The translations under genes and the position numbers were made by a program. Under the pieces are notes generated by a model that saw only the letters and a program-made list of their open reading frames with translations, was not told the DNA's origin and ran no database searches. This document shows, piece after piece, positions 1-9,413 of a DNA stretch of 64,000 nucleotides. The first letter of the stretch is position 1. Each line of letters opens with the position of its first letter. Origin of the DNA: Aliiroseovarius lamellibrachiae (GTDB taxonomy: Bacteria > Pseudomonadota > Alphaproteobacteria > Rhodobacterales > Rhodobacteraceae); the NCBI RefSeq assembly GCF_018599245.1, contig NZ_JAHEVJ010000006.1:223447-287446 (forward strand), in the 5' to 3' direction.

Positions 1-337
1 GCGAAGGTAAAATAATCACTTCGGTAGGGGTGCATACTGTGCAACTGGCGGCGGCAGCTTCTCCTGATAAAACTTCAATTTCACCCAGAACATCCCCTTT
101 TGTTGCGTGGCGCAACCAAGCGACGTCGCCGTCTGGCGTTGTATAGGTGACTTCGATACATCCAGACAGGATGATAATCACCTCTCGATTGCATTCACCC
201 TGTTTGTAAACATCAGTCCCCGGCGTCAGGGTCCGCCGGAGCCCAACCGCCCGGATTTTCTGTTTCATATCCTGGCAGTGGTTTCCCAAACTGCCGGTCC
301 AATCGAACGAAAGCGGCGGCTCTTTTGCCGTGCTCAT
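1..337 (-). CDS. Cyclic nucleotide-binding domain protein, C-terminus outside window
   Basis: The minus strand is open from an ATG at 337-335 to the window edge, giving 112 residues that begin MSTAKEPPLSFDW. Residues about 20-110 read as the beta-roll of a cyclic nucleotide-binding (Crp/Fnr-type) domain: a turn with TPGTDVYKQGE, then IIILSG, then GDVLGEIEVLSG, the position of the phosphate-binding cassette. Whether a helix-turn-helix, a channel or another output domain follows cannot be seen because the gene leaves the window. The cassette lacks an obvious Arg after the GE motif in the visible part, so real cNMP binding is unproven. The gene is transcribed away from the rest of the window. 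Confidence 0.75.
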   Translation of the reverse strand, partial: MSTAKEPPLSFDWTGSLGNHCQDMKQKIRAVGLRRTLTPGTDVYKQGECNREVIIILSGCIEVTYTTPDGDVAWLRHATKGDVLGEIEVLSGEAAAASCTVCTPTEVIILPS

Positions 338-614
338 ATAAGGCGATTTATCATCTCGAAAACGCACATTTTACCCCACCTAGATTGCAAAAAAAGCATC
401 GCATCACGCGATCTAGTGGAAGAAAGCAACAAGTTCCCACTGAAAGACAATTAACACGTTCAGGGAAATGTTGGCAACTTTGCATATTTCAAAAGCCAGC
501 CCCCCACCGGGCCGCAAAACGCCCAGTCCTTTGTGGCCCATACGAGCAAGCTCGTAATGTCCCCCATTGGGGGGCTGCAACCGGTGCACCACCCTTTTTA
601 AGTCAACATTTACC
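338..614. other. Intergenic gap with two hairpins
   Basis: No convincing gene lies here. Two perfect inverted repeats sit side by side: TACGAG/CTCGTA at 541-556 with a 4-base loop, and CCCCC/GGGGG around 561-573 with a 3-base loop. Neither is followed by a T-run on either strand, so they are not clear Rho-independent terminators. They lie just downstream of the MazG-like gene (minus strand) and could stabilise its mRNA end, or belong to a small RNA or dispersed element. A minus-strand frame stays open from inside the MazG-like gene to 413, but it has no start site of its own and resembles no family I know. Confidence 0.4.
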
Positions 615-941
615 CTATTCAGGAAGCCGTGTGCGCAGGTCGTATTTCTGTGACGTCTTATTGAATTTCCGCACGACAGATGCCCCCAAATCAATGCCCA
701 GATGGTCCGCCAAAAGATCCAAAGAAATGATCGCATCTGCCATTTCATCTGCCACATCCTGCAACGTCGCCGTGGACCCCTTGATGCCACGTTCCGCGCG
801 CAGCATCTTTTTCACCGCCTCTGCCACCTCGCCAAACTCCCCCGCGACTTCTAGTGCCCGGAATGCGGTATCGGCCTGATCATCGCCGGGCCATTCGGTG
901 CGACGAATGGCATTGGCGTCACGTAAATCCTGAAATCGCAT
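615..941 (-). CDS. MazG-like nucleotide pyrophosphohydrolase
   Basis: This 108-residue protein has the all-alpha NTP pyrophosphatase signature of the MazG/dUTPase superfamily: E35-F-G-E38 in the first metal-binding helix and E66-M-A-D69 in the next (the EXXE...EXXD pattern). Such enzymes hydrolyse (d)NTPs, often damaged ones, to the monophosphate and pyrophosphate using Mg ions. The length fits single-domain MazG-like proteins rather than the two-domain MazG of E. coli. It is divergent from ilvD with about 130 bases between the starts. The actual nucleotide substrate cannot be told from sequence. Confidence 0.8.
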   Translation of the reverse strand: MRFQDLRDANAIRRTEWPGDDQADTAFRALEVAGEFGEVAEAVKKMLRAERGIKGSTATLQDVADEMADAIISLDLLADHLGIDLGASVVRKFNKTSQKYDLRTRLPE

Positions 942-1069
942 GACTGATCCTTCTCAAAAGCTTTGCGACCCTAGGGCGCAGGGGGGCCGGATTGCAACTC
1001 GTCTCTGGCCTCACTCGGTCAACAGTGCTAATCCCTGTGCGATTTAAATTCAGCGAGAGGCGAAAAACG

Positions 1070-2905
1070 ATGCCAGCTTACCGTTCCAGAACGTCGACCC
1101 ACGGCCGTAACATGGCGGGTGCCCGCGGATTGTGGCGTGCAACGGGGATGAGCGATGATGATTTCGGTAAGCCGATCATCGCCATTGTCAATTCGTTCAC
1201 CCAGTTCGTACCGGGCCATGTGCACCTGAAAGATCTTGGTCAAATGGTTGCACGCGAAGTGGAAGCGGCCGGCGGCGTTGCCAAGGAATTCAACACCATT
1301 GCGGTCGATGATGGCATTGCGATGGGCCATGACGGGATGCTTTACTCGCTGCCGTCACGCGAAATCATCGCGGATAGCGTGGAATATATGGTCAACGCGC
1401 ATTGCGCCGATGCGATGGTCTGTATTTCCAACTGTGACAAGATCACCCCCGGCATGATGATGGCCGCGATGCGCCTGAATATTCCGGTGATCTTTGTGTC
1501 CGGTGGCCCGATGGAAGCGGGTAAGATTGACCTCGCGGATCTGGATATGAAAAAAATCGACCTCGTGGACGCGATGGTTGCTGCGGCAAGCGAAGATATG
1601 ACGGATGACCAAGTCCAGCATATCGAAGAAAACGCCTGCCCAACCTGTGGCTCGTGTTCGGGCATGTTTACCGCCAACTCGATGAACTGTCTGGCCGAGG
1701 CGCTGGGCCTTGCGCTGCCGGGCAACGGGTCCACATTGGCGACCCACGCCGATCGCAAAAATCTGTTCCTTGAGGCCGGTCGCAAGATCGTTGAGATCAC
1801 CAAACGCCATTATGTTGAGAACGAAAAAGGCCTGCTCCCGCGTGAGATTGCAACCTTTGAGGCGTTTGAAAATGCGATGTCGCTGGACATTGCGATGGGT
1901 GGTTCAACCAACACCGTTTTGCACCTGTTGGCCATCGCGCATGAAGGCGAAGTTGATTTCAACATGACGCATATGGATCAGCTCAGCCGCAAGGTGCCGT
2001 GCCTGTGTAAAGTGGCCCCCAACACCGAAAATGTGCATATGGAAGACGTGCACCGCGCGGGCGGAATTTTCTCAATTTTGGGTGAACTGTCGCGTGCGGG
2101 CCTTTTGCACAATGACTGCTCGACCGTGCATTCAAACTCCATGGGCGAGGCGATTGCCAAATGGGACATTAAGGTCGCCAACAACCCAGAGGCCGAAAGC
2201 CTGTTCAAAGCCGCGCCCGGTGGCGTGCGCACGGTTGAGGCGTTCTCAACCGAGAACCGGTTCAAAGAGCTGGATACCGACCGCGAAAATGGCGTGATCC
2301 GTTCAAAAGAACACGCGTTTAGCCAAGATGGCGGCTTGGCCGTGCTCTTTGGCAATATCGCGCTGGATGGCTGTATTGTGAAAACGGCCGGCGTGGATGC
2401 CAGCATCCTCAAATTCACCGGGACAGCCTATGTTTGTGAAAGCCAGGACGCCGCTGTCAGCGATATTCTGACCGGCAAGGTTAAGGCAGGCGACGTGGTT
2501 GTCATTCGTTACGAAGGGCCGCGTGGCGGGCCGGGCATGCAGGAAATGCTTTACCCGACCAGCTATTTGAAATCCAAAGGTCTGGGCAAAGACTGTGCCC
2601 TTCTGACCGACGGTCGTTTCTCAGGCGGAACATCTGGCCTATCAATTGGCCACGCCTCGCCAGAGGCCGCAGAGGGCGGCGCGATCGGTTTGGTCGAACA
2701 GGGTGACAAGATCATCATCGACATTCCAAACCGCAGCATCCATCTGGATGTGTCTGATGACGATCTGGCTGCGCGCCGGACCGCCCAAGACGCCAAGGGC
2801 TGGGTGCCCGCCAAGCCGCGCAAACGCAAAGTGTCCAACGCGCTAAAAGCCTATGCGATGCTTGCATCCTCTGCTGCCAAAGGGGCGGTGCGCGTGATCG
2901 ACTGA
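1070..2905 (+). CDS. ilvD: Dihydroxy-acid dehydratase IlvD
   Basis: IlvD dehydrates 2,3-dihydroxy-isovalerate and 2,3-dihydroxy-3-methylvalerate to the 2-oxo acids in valine, leucine and isoleucine synthesis, in the cytoplasm. The 611-residue protein is full length for the bacterial family. It carries the cluster and metal residues: C122 followed by D123 and K124 (the lysine that is carbamylated in the family), and the C190-x2-C193-x2-C196 stretch before [11 protein letters not shown]. The C-terminal half has [15 protein letters not shown] chose the ATG at 1070 (MPAYRS), which has GAGAGG about ten bases upstream; an open frame extends to 992 but has no ribosome site and no homology. Confidence 0.97.
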   Translation: MPAYRSRTSTHGRNMAGARGLWRATGMSDDDFGKPIIAIVNSFTQFVPGHVHLKDLGQMVAREVEAAGGVAKEFNTIAVDDGIAMGHDGMLYSLPSREIIADSVEYMVNAHCADAMVCISNCDKITPGMMMAAMRLNIPVIFVSGGPMEAGKIDLADLDMKKIDLVDAMVAAASEDMTDDQVQHIEENACPTCGSCSGMFTANSMNCLAEALGLALPGNGSTLATHADRKNLFLEAGRKIVEITKRHYVENEKGLLPREIATFEAFENAMSLDIAMGGSTNTVLHLLAIAHEGEVDFNMTHMDQLSRKVPCLCKVAPNTENVHMEDVHRAGGIFSILGELSRAGLLHNDCSTVHSNSMGEAIAKWDIKVANNPEAESLFKAAPGGVRTVEAFSTENRFKELDTDRENGVIRSKEHAFSQDGGLAVLFGNIALDGCIVKTAGVDASILKFTGTAYVCESQDAAVSDILTGKVKAGDVVVIRYEGPRGGPGMQEMLYPTSYLKSKGLGKDCALLTDGRFSGGTSGLSIGHASPEAAEGGAIGLVEQGDKIIIDIPNRSIHLDVSDDDLAARRTAQDAKGWVPAKPRKRKVSNALKAYAMLASSAAKGAVRVID

Positions 2906-2927
2906 TCGTTGCGGTTTTAGAAATGGG

Positions 2928-2956
2928 AAAGGGCGGGCCGGGCTCCGCCCTTTTTT
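2928..2956 (+). terminator. Rho-independent terminator after ilvD
   Basis: A 9-bp stem AAAGGGCGG / CCGCCCTTT with an 8-base loop is followed by a T-run (2951-2956), 23 bases after the ilvD stop. Confidence 0.9.
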
Positions 2957-3002
2957 CTTGGCAAAAATATCCCACGGGGGTCTGGGGGTGTGAAACCCCC
3001 AG
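2957..3002. repeat. GC-rich hairpin element (dispersed family)
   Basis: CTTGGCAAAAATATCCC is followed by a perfect stem CTGGGGGT / ACCCCCAG at 2982-3002. Similar layouts (an AAATA-type lead, a run of C or G, then a G/C hairpin) occur at 35450-35491 and 54361-54399. It lies between the converging ends of ilvD and tmpB and may serve as a transcript end for tmpAB. Confidence 0.5.
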
Positions 3003-3008
3003 CTCGCT

Positions 3009-4850
<1,842 letters not shown>

Positions 4851-5729
4851 ATGGCTGGATCGCAGCTGGACAACCTTCCGTTGGATTGGGTGCGCGCCTT
4901 TGAAACCGCCGCCCGCACGGGCAGTTTTACAGGCGCAGCAAAGGAAACAGGGCTGACGCAGGCCGCTATCAGCCAGCGCATTGCCCAGTTAGAAGCGCGA
5001 CTCGATACGCAATTGTTCATCCGTCAGGCGCGTGGTGTGGTGCTGAGTGTTGAGGGTGAGGCGTGGTTGCCATATGTCAGTCATGGCCTTGCCACACTGG
5101 ATCATTCAGCCCAAGAGCTGTTTGGAATTCGGCGCCGTACACTGAAATTATCCGCAAGCGCGTCGATGCTGACCCATTGGATTGCACCACGATTGGCGGG
5201 GGTGTCATTGGGCGCAGATGTTCAGATTTCCTGCCAAACCCATGTGTTGTCTGCCGAGGATCTGCGCGATGGGCCGATGGTCCGGGTGCGGTATGGCGAG
5301 GGGCGTGGTGATGAACCTTTCAAGGCCCGCCTGTTCGCGGAGCGGTTGTCACCGGTCTGCGCGCCAGGTTTGCTTGGGCAAGGCCCGTGGCAGGCGTTGC
5401 CTCGGTTGGCGATCTCCGGCCCCCGCGACGGGTGGCAGGAATGGGCGGCGCTGACCGGGGACGCGCCCACCCCAGTTCCCCGCCTGCGGTTTGATACCTT
5501 CACCGCCGGGGTGGCCGCGGCACGGGCGGGCAATGGCGTGCTTTTGGCGTCGCTTCCTCTGGTGCAAGACGAATTGGACACAGGTCGTTTGCACCGGTTG
5601 TCGGAGGCGGAACTGACGCCCGAGCAGAGTTATTGGATATCTGCCAGCGACCGAACCGTGACGCGCAAGCAATGGGATGCATTGTGTCAGGCCCTTTGTG
5701 ATCCTGGTGAACGTGCGACATCACCCTGA
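4851..5729 (+). CDS. LysR-family regulator, likely of tmpAB
   Basis: This is a 292-residue LysR-type regulator of the GcvA-like subgroup. Residues about 10-70 form the winged helix-turn-helix (FETAARTGSFTGAAKETGLTQ, then AISQRIAQLEARL) and the rest is the periplasmic-binding-protein-like effector domain. It is divergent from tmpA with a shared 115-base promoter region. A LysR gene adjoining tmpAB is also known from the characterised Leisingera locus, so the phosphonate or a product may be the inducer; this is inference from position. Confidence 0.88.
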   Translation: MAGSQLDNLPLDWVRAFETAARTGSFTGAAKETGLTQAAISQRIAQLEARLDTQLFIRQARGVVLSVEGEAWLPYVSHGLATLDHSAQELFGIRRRTLKLSASASMLTHWIAPRLAGVSLGADVQISCQTHVLSAEDLRDGPMVRVRYGEGRGDEPFKARLFAERLSPVCAPGLLGQGPWQALPRLAISGPRDGWQEWAALTGDAPTPVPRLRFDTFTAGVAAARAGNGVLLASLPLVQDELDTGRLHRLSEAELTPEQSYWISASDRTVTRKQWDALCQALCDPGERATSP

Positions 5730-5733
5730 CACC

Positions 5734-5758
5734 TGCATGGGCGATGCAATAACTGCAT
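5734..5758. promoter_or_regulatory. Three phased TGCAT half-sites upstream of gdh
   Basis: TGCAT at 5734-5738, ATGCA at 5744-5748 and TGCAT at 5754-5758 start exactly 10 bases apart, so they lie on one face of the helix. They are about 80-100 bases before the glutamate dehydrogenase start. This suggests a regulator binding array, perhaps Lrp/AsnC or LysR type; the protein is unknown. Confidence 0.4.
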
Positions 5759-5834
5759 TGGACTTCTAAACCGGCATGGCGTTTCCGTTCACCTACGCAC
5801 CCCGCCTTTGGGGGCTTAGGAAATGGAAAAGACC

Positions 5835-7235
5835 ATGAGCCAGCAAGAATTTCTCACCAGTGTTCAAAACTTCATCGACAATGCAATCTCTCATATCGAC
5901 CTGACCGAAGGGTTGGCCGAACGGATCGCCCAATGCAATTCGACCTATTCGGTGCGTTTTGGGGTGAAACTGCGCGGACGGATTTACAGCTTTCAGGGCT
6001 GGCGATCCGTGCACAGCGAGCATATCGAACCGGTGAAAGGCGGCATTCGCTATGACCCCGATGCGAACCACGATGAGGTTGAAGCATTGGCGGCGTTGAT
6101 GAGCCTGAAATGCGCCTTGGTGAACGTGCCGTTTGGCGGCTCAAAGGGGGCTTTGAAAATAAACCCGGCGGATTGGTCTGAAGATGAGCTAGAGAAAATC
6201 ACCCGCCGCTTTACCCAGGAACTCGCGCGCCGGGATCTGATCCATCCGGGCCGCAACGTGCCTGCGCCTGACATGGGCACCGGCGAGCGTGAAATGGCCT
6301 GGATGGCGGATGAATTTCGCCGCTCGGGACGTTCAGATGCAATCAACCAAGCGGCCTGTGTCACCGGAAAACCCGTTGCGCGCGGCGGGATCGAAGGCCG
6401 GGTCGAGGCGACAGGTCGTGGTCTGCAATATGCGTTGAAATCCTATCTTGCGCATCCTGACACAGCACCCGTGGCGGGGCAAAAAGACATCGCAGGTCTG
6501 AGTGTTGTTGTGCAAGGTTTCGGGAATGTGGGCTATCATGCAGCCAAGTTTTTGCAAGAAGATGGCGCGCGCATTGTTGGCATTGTTGAACATGATGTGG
6601 CGATCTTTGATGACGCTGGTTTTGATGTGGACGCGGTTGCCGCATTCCGCGCTGAAACCGGATCCGTGGGCAATTTCCCCGGTGCCGAAACCGTGCCATC
6701 AGCGCAAGGCCTGACCTATAAAGCCGCAGACATTCTGATCCCGGCGGCCAAAGAAAACGCCATCACCGCAGACAATTGTGAAGACGTGAACTATGAGCTG
6801 ATCGTTGAGGCCGCCAACGGACCCGTCACCGCCGAAGCCGAAGAGTGTCTGACCCGTCGCGGCATCATCATTCTGCCCGATCTTTACGTGAATGCAGGCG
6901 GTGTTGTGGTCAGCTATTTCGAATGGGTGAAAAACATCACGCACCTGCCTTTTGGCCTGATGGACAAGCGTCAAAACATCATGTCGGGCTCGGCGGTTGT
7001 GTCGGCATTGGAAGAGATTGCAGGACGCCCCTTGCCAGATACCCAGCGGTCGAAAATTGCGCGTGATACGCGCGAAATTGACGTTGTTCGTTCGGGTCTG
7101 GAAGAGATCATGGTCCGCGCGTTTGATGAGATCATGGAGCGCAAGAAAACCCTGGGGAACGCCACTTTACGCACCGCCGCATACGTGGTTACCATTGCGC
7201 GCATCGCCGAGTATTATCGCGCGATTGGATTGTAA
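5835..7235 (+). CDS. Glu/Leu/Phe/Val dehydrogenase family, probable glutamate dehydrogenase
   Basis: The enzyme interconverts glutamate and 2-oxoglutarate plus ammonium with NAD(P), in the cytoplasm. The 466-residue protein has the N-terminal dimerisation/substrate domain with PVKGGIRYDP and the catalytic-lysine motif FGGSKGALKI, APDMGTGEREMAWM, and a Rossmann domain beginning VVVQGFGNVG near residue 225, then EAANGPVT. I prefer the ATG at 5835 (MSQQEF), which has AGGAAATGG 8 bases upstream; an ATG at 5823 would abut that ribosome site. A LysR gene follows 12 bases later. Leucine dehydrogenases are shorter, so glutamate is the likelier substrate. Confidence 0.9.
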   Translation: MSQQEFLTSVQNFIDNAISHIDLTEGLAERIAQCNSTYSVRFGVKLRGRIYSFQGWRSVHSEHIEPVKGGIRYDPDANHDEVEALAALMSLKCALVNVPFGGSKGALKINPADWSEDELEKITRRFTQELARRDLIHPGRNVPAPDMGTGEREMAWMADEFRRSGRSDAINQAACVTGKPVARGGIEGRVEATGRGLQYALKSYLAHPDTAPVAGQKDIAGLSVVVQGFGNVGYHAAKFLQEDGARIVGIVEHDVAIFDDAGFDVDAVAAFRAETGSVGNFPGAETVPSAQGLTYKAADILIPAAKENAITADNCEDVNYELIVEAANGPVTAEAEECLTRRGIIILPDLYVNAGGVVVSYFEWVKNITHLPFGLMDKRQNIMSGSAVVSALEEIAGRPLPDTQRSKIARDTREIDVVRSGLEEIMVRAFDEIMERKKTLGNATLRTAAYVVTIARIAEYYRAIGL

Positions 7236-7247
7236 GGACAGGCGCAA

Positions 7248-8162
7248 ATGGACGTTCGGTGGCTCGAGGATTATCTGGCTCTGGTAGAGTTGCGAAACTT
7301 CACCCGGGCCGCCGAATTCCGCAATGTGTCGCAGGCTGCGTTTTCGCGGCGCATTCAATCGCTTGAACAATGGTTGGGCACAGCGCTGGTGGTCAAAGGC
7401 GCTGTGCCCGTTCGTTTGACGGATGCAGGTGAACAGTTTCGCGAAAGCGCACGCATCGCGGTGGAGCGGTTGTTTGAGGCGCGATCTTCGATCCGGGCGG
7501 CGCAGTTTGATGTGATGTCCCAGGTGCGGATTGCGATGCCAAATGTGCTGGCGCGGTCCGAGTTCAAACGGGTGCTTGAGATCATCGGCCAAAACGCCAA
7601 TTGCTCATTTTCGGTCATTGTCGGCACCACAAGTGATGTGGTTGCGCGCTATTTGGCGGGGGATGCGGATATCCTGTTTGCCCATGATTGTGTGGCCATC
7701 CCGACCCACGACAATCTGGACCAACACGAACGTCTGGTGGTGCGGCGCGACCGGTTTATGCCCTATGCGACCCAGGATGCGAAACTGCGCGAGGGGTTCG
7801 GGTTTCCGGGCAAAGCAAAGCACCCTTTTCCGATGGTGGCCTATTCACACCGCGCCTATTTTGTCCGGCTGTTTGAACATGTGTTGGAGCGTGCTGGCGA
7901 GCCACTGCCGCATAAGGTTTGCGTGCAATGCGACATGTCGGACGTGTTGAAAGAGGTGATTGTGGCGGGGCACGGCGTAGGGTGGCTGCCTGAAAGTGCT
8001 GTGGATGCGTCGGCACAGGAATTAATTGCGCCGATTGGTGGGCCAGAATGGCGGTTGGACGTGGATATTTGTGCCTTTCGCCCGCGTGCGCAAGTGGGGC
8101 CAAAAATAGAAGCGATTTGGCAAGCGCTTGCCTCCCGCGTTCCACAGTTGCAACACAGCTAA
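7248..8162 (+). CDS. LysR-family regulator next to glutamate dehydrogenase
   Basis: This 304-residue LysR-type regulator has an N-terminal helix-turn-helix (residues about 5-62, with NFTRAAEFRNVSQAAFSRR) and an effector domain. It starts 12 bases after the glutamate dehydrogenase stop on the same strand, so the two are probably co-transcribed. It may control that gene or a distant target; nothing in the sequence names the effector. No ribosome site stronger than AAGGA (7234-7238) is visible. Confidence 0.85.
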   Translation: MDVRWLEDYLALVELRNFTRAAEFRNVSQAAFSRRIQSLEQWLGTALVVKGAVPVRLTDAGEQFRESARIAVERLFEARSSIRAAQFDVMSQVRIAMPNVLARSEFKRVLEIIGQNANCSFSVIVGTTSDVVARYLAGDADILFAHDCVAIPTHDNLDQHERLVVRRDRFMPYATQDAKLREGFGFPGKAKHPFPMVAYSHRAYFVRLFEHVLERAGEPLPHKVCVQCDMSDVLKEVIVAGHGVGWLPESAVDASAQELIAPIGGPEWRLDVDICAFRPRAQVGPKIEAIWQALASRVPQLQHS

Positions 8163-8173
8163 GGGTGGCCCGG

Positions 8174-9181
8174 CTAGGCGTTTAGCTGTGTCTGGGCCTC
8201 AAGCCGGTCTTTGGGAAATGGTACCATACAGCGGTTTTCGTCGTCATAAAGTTTCCACCGCAGACACTTAATCCCATCGATAAAACCGATCTTTTCAGAG
8301 GTGATCAGCCCGCGCGCCTCAAGGTCATCGTAGGCGGCTTTGATTTTATAGCCGGGGATTTTGGCATTCAGATGGTGCAGATCGTGATAGGCAATATTCA
8401 TCATCGCAAGATCAAACAGGCGCCCCCAATCCAGCACGGATGACCCTTCCAAAGCGGCAGTTTCCATATCAAGCTCTGGCTTTACCCCCCAATGCACATG
8501 CTCAAAATTATGCAGCACATAGGGGATCAACCCGCCAAACACACAGGCGATATAGATTGAACCAACCCAGACCGCGATCCCGGCCCAACCTGCGATGGCC
8601 CAAACAGATGTTGCAAGTCCGGTCAACAGCACATTGTGCAACACCAGATCCCAGATGCCGGTCTTTAACCCATAAAACGGCATGCGGCGCAGGATCCCAT
8701 ACAGAATGAATGGGCCAACAATGATCAGGATAAAGGGGCTGCGGTACAGACGATATTTGGCGCGTATAAGGCACGGTGCGTCGGCCCATTCTTTCACGGT
8801 CATGACATAGATTTCAAAGGTATCGCGCCGCTCAAGATCTGCCACATGCGCGTGGTGTTGGTTGTGCTTGAACCGCGTCGCTTGATAAGGCGTCAGGGCA
8901 ATGGGCGACACCAATGTGCCAACAATGTCGTTCAAACGGCGACTGGTGAAAAAGGCGCGGTGCAAGCAATCATGCTGAATAATGTAAATCCGCAACCCCA
9001 TCGCGGCGGCGAAAATCATTGCGGGAAACAGGATCCAAGGGGCACCGATTGAGAAAAGTGCGGTGAGCAAGCCAACCAGATAGAGAAGAAAAGTTAGGCC
9101 AAGTTCGAGCCATGCTCGTCTGTTGTTGGCGCTGGCGTAGTGTCGTGAAACAGCTCGAATTCCAGTGCCCTCTGCCCCCAT
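8174..9181 (-). CDS. Membrane fatty acid desaturase
   Basis: This integral membrane di-iron desaturase should place a double bond in acyl chains or a related lipid, using O2 and an electron donor. The 335-residue protein has the three histidine boxes of the family, HDCLH, HNQHH and HDLHH, and pairs of hydrophobic spans at about residues 25-70 and 145-210. I chose the second ATG (9181) because GGAGGG lies six bases before it and overlaps the first ATG at 9196. Substrate (phospholipid acyl chain, carotenoid or sterol) cannot be told. It converges with the LysR gene, leaving 11 bases between the stops. Confidence 0.88.
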   Translation of the reverse strand: MGAEGTGIRAVSRHYASANNRRAWLELGLTFLLYLVGLLTALFSIGAPWILFPAMIFAAAMGLRIYIIQHDCLHRAFFTSRRLNDIVGTLVSPIALTPYQATRFKHNQHHAHVADLERRDTFEIYVMTVKEWADAPCLIRAKYRLYRSPFILIIVGPFILYGILRRMPFYGLKTGIWDLVLHNVLLTGLATSVWAIAGWAGIAVWVGSIYIACVFGGLIPYVLHNFEHVHWGVKPELDMETAALEGSSVLDWGRLFDLAMMNIAYHDLHHLNAKIPGYKIKAAYDDLEARGLITSEKIGFIDGIKCLRWKLYDDENRCMVPFPKDRLEAQTQLNA

Positions 9182-9413
9182 ACCGATCCCTCCCATTCCG
9201 CGCCTTTTTGTCGTTAATATAGGTTAACAACCGGATTGAATTTCAATCAAGCCTGTTGAGCCTGTGTTGGTTGACGGCTTCGCCTGGGGTCAACGCCCCC
9301 CGCGCTTTTGACATCCCTTGTAAACGAGGCCAAAAACGACGCGCGATGTCGAAATTGATCAGACAAGTGGGGCGTGGTGTCTGTATTTGGGTCGGGCGCG
9401 CGAGGAGGATTTT
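9182..9413. promoter_or_regulatory. Divergent control region with palindromes
   Basis: The 232-base gap separates the divergent desaturase and HyuA-like genes. It holds GTTAA/TTAAC at 9213-9228 and a perfect odd palindrome GATTGAA-T-TTCAATC at 9234-9248, both close to the desaturase start, plus a wide GTTGAC...GTCAAC pair at about 9271-9294. These are candidate operators for lipid-responsive control of the desaturase; no regulator gene is adjacent. Confidence 0.35.
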
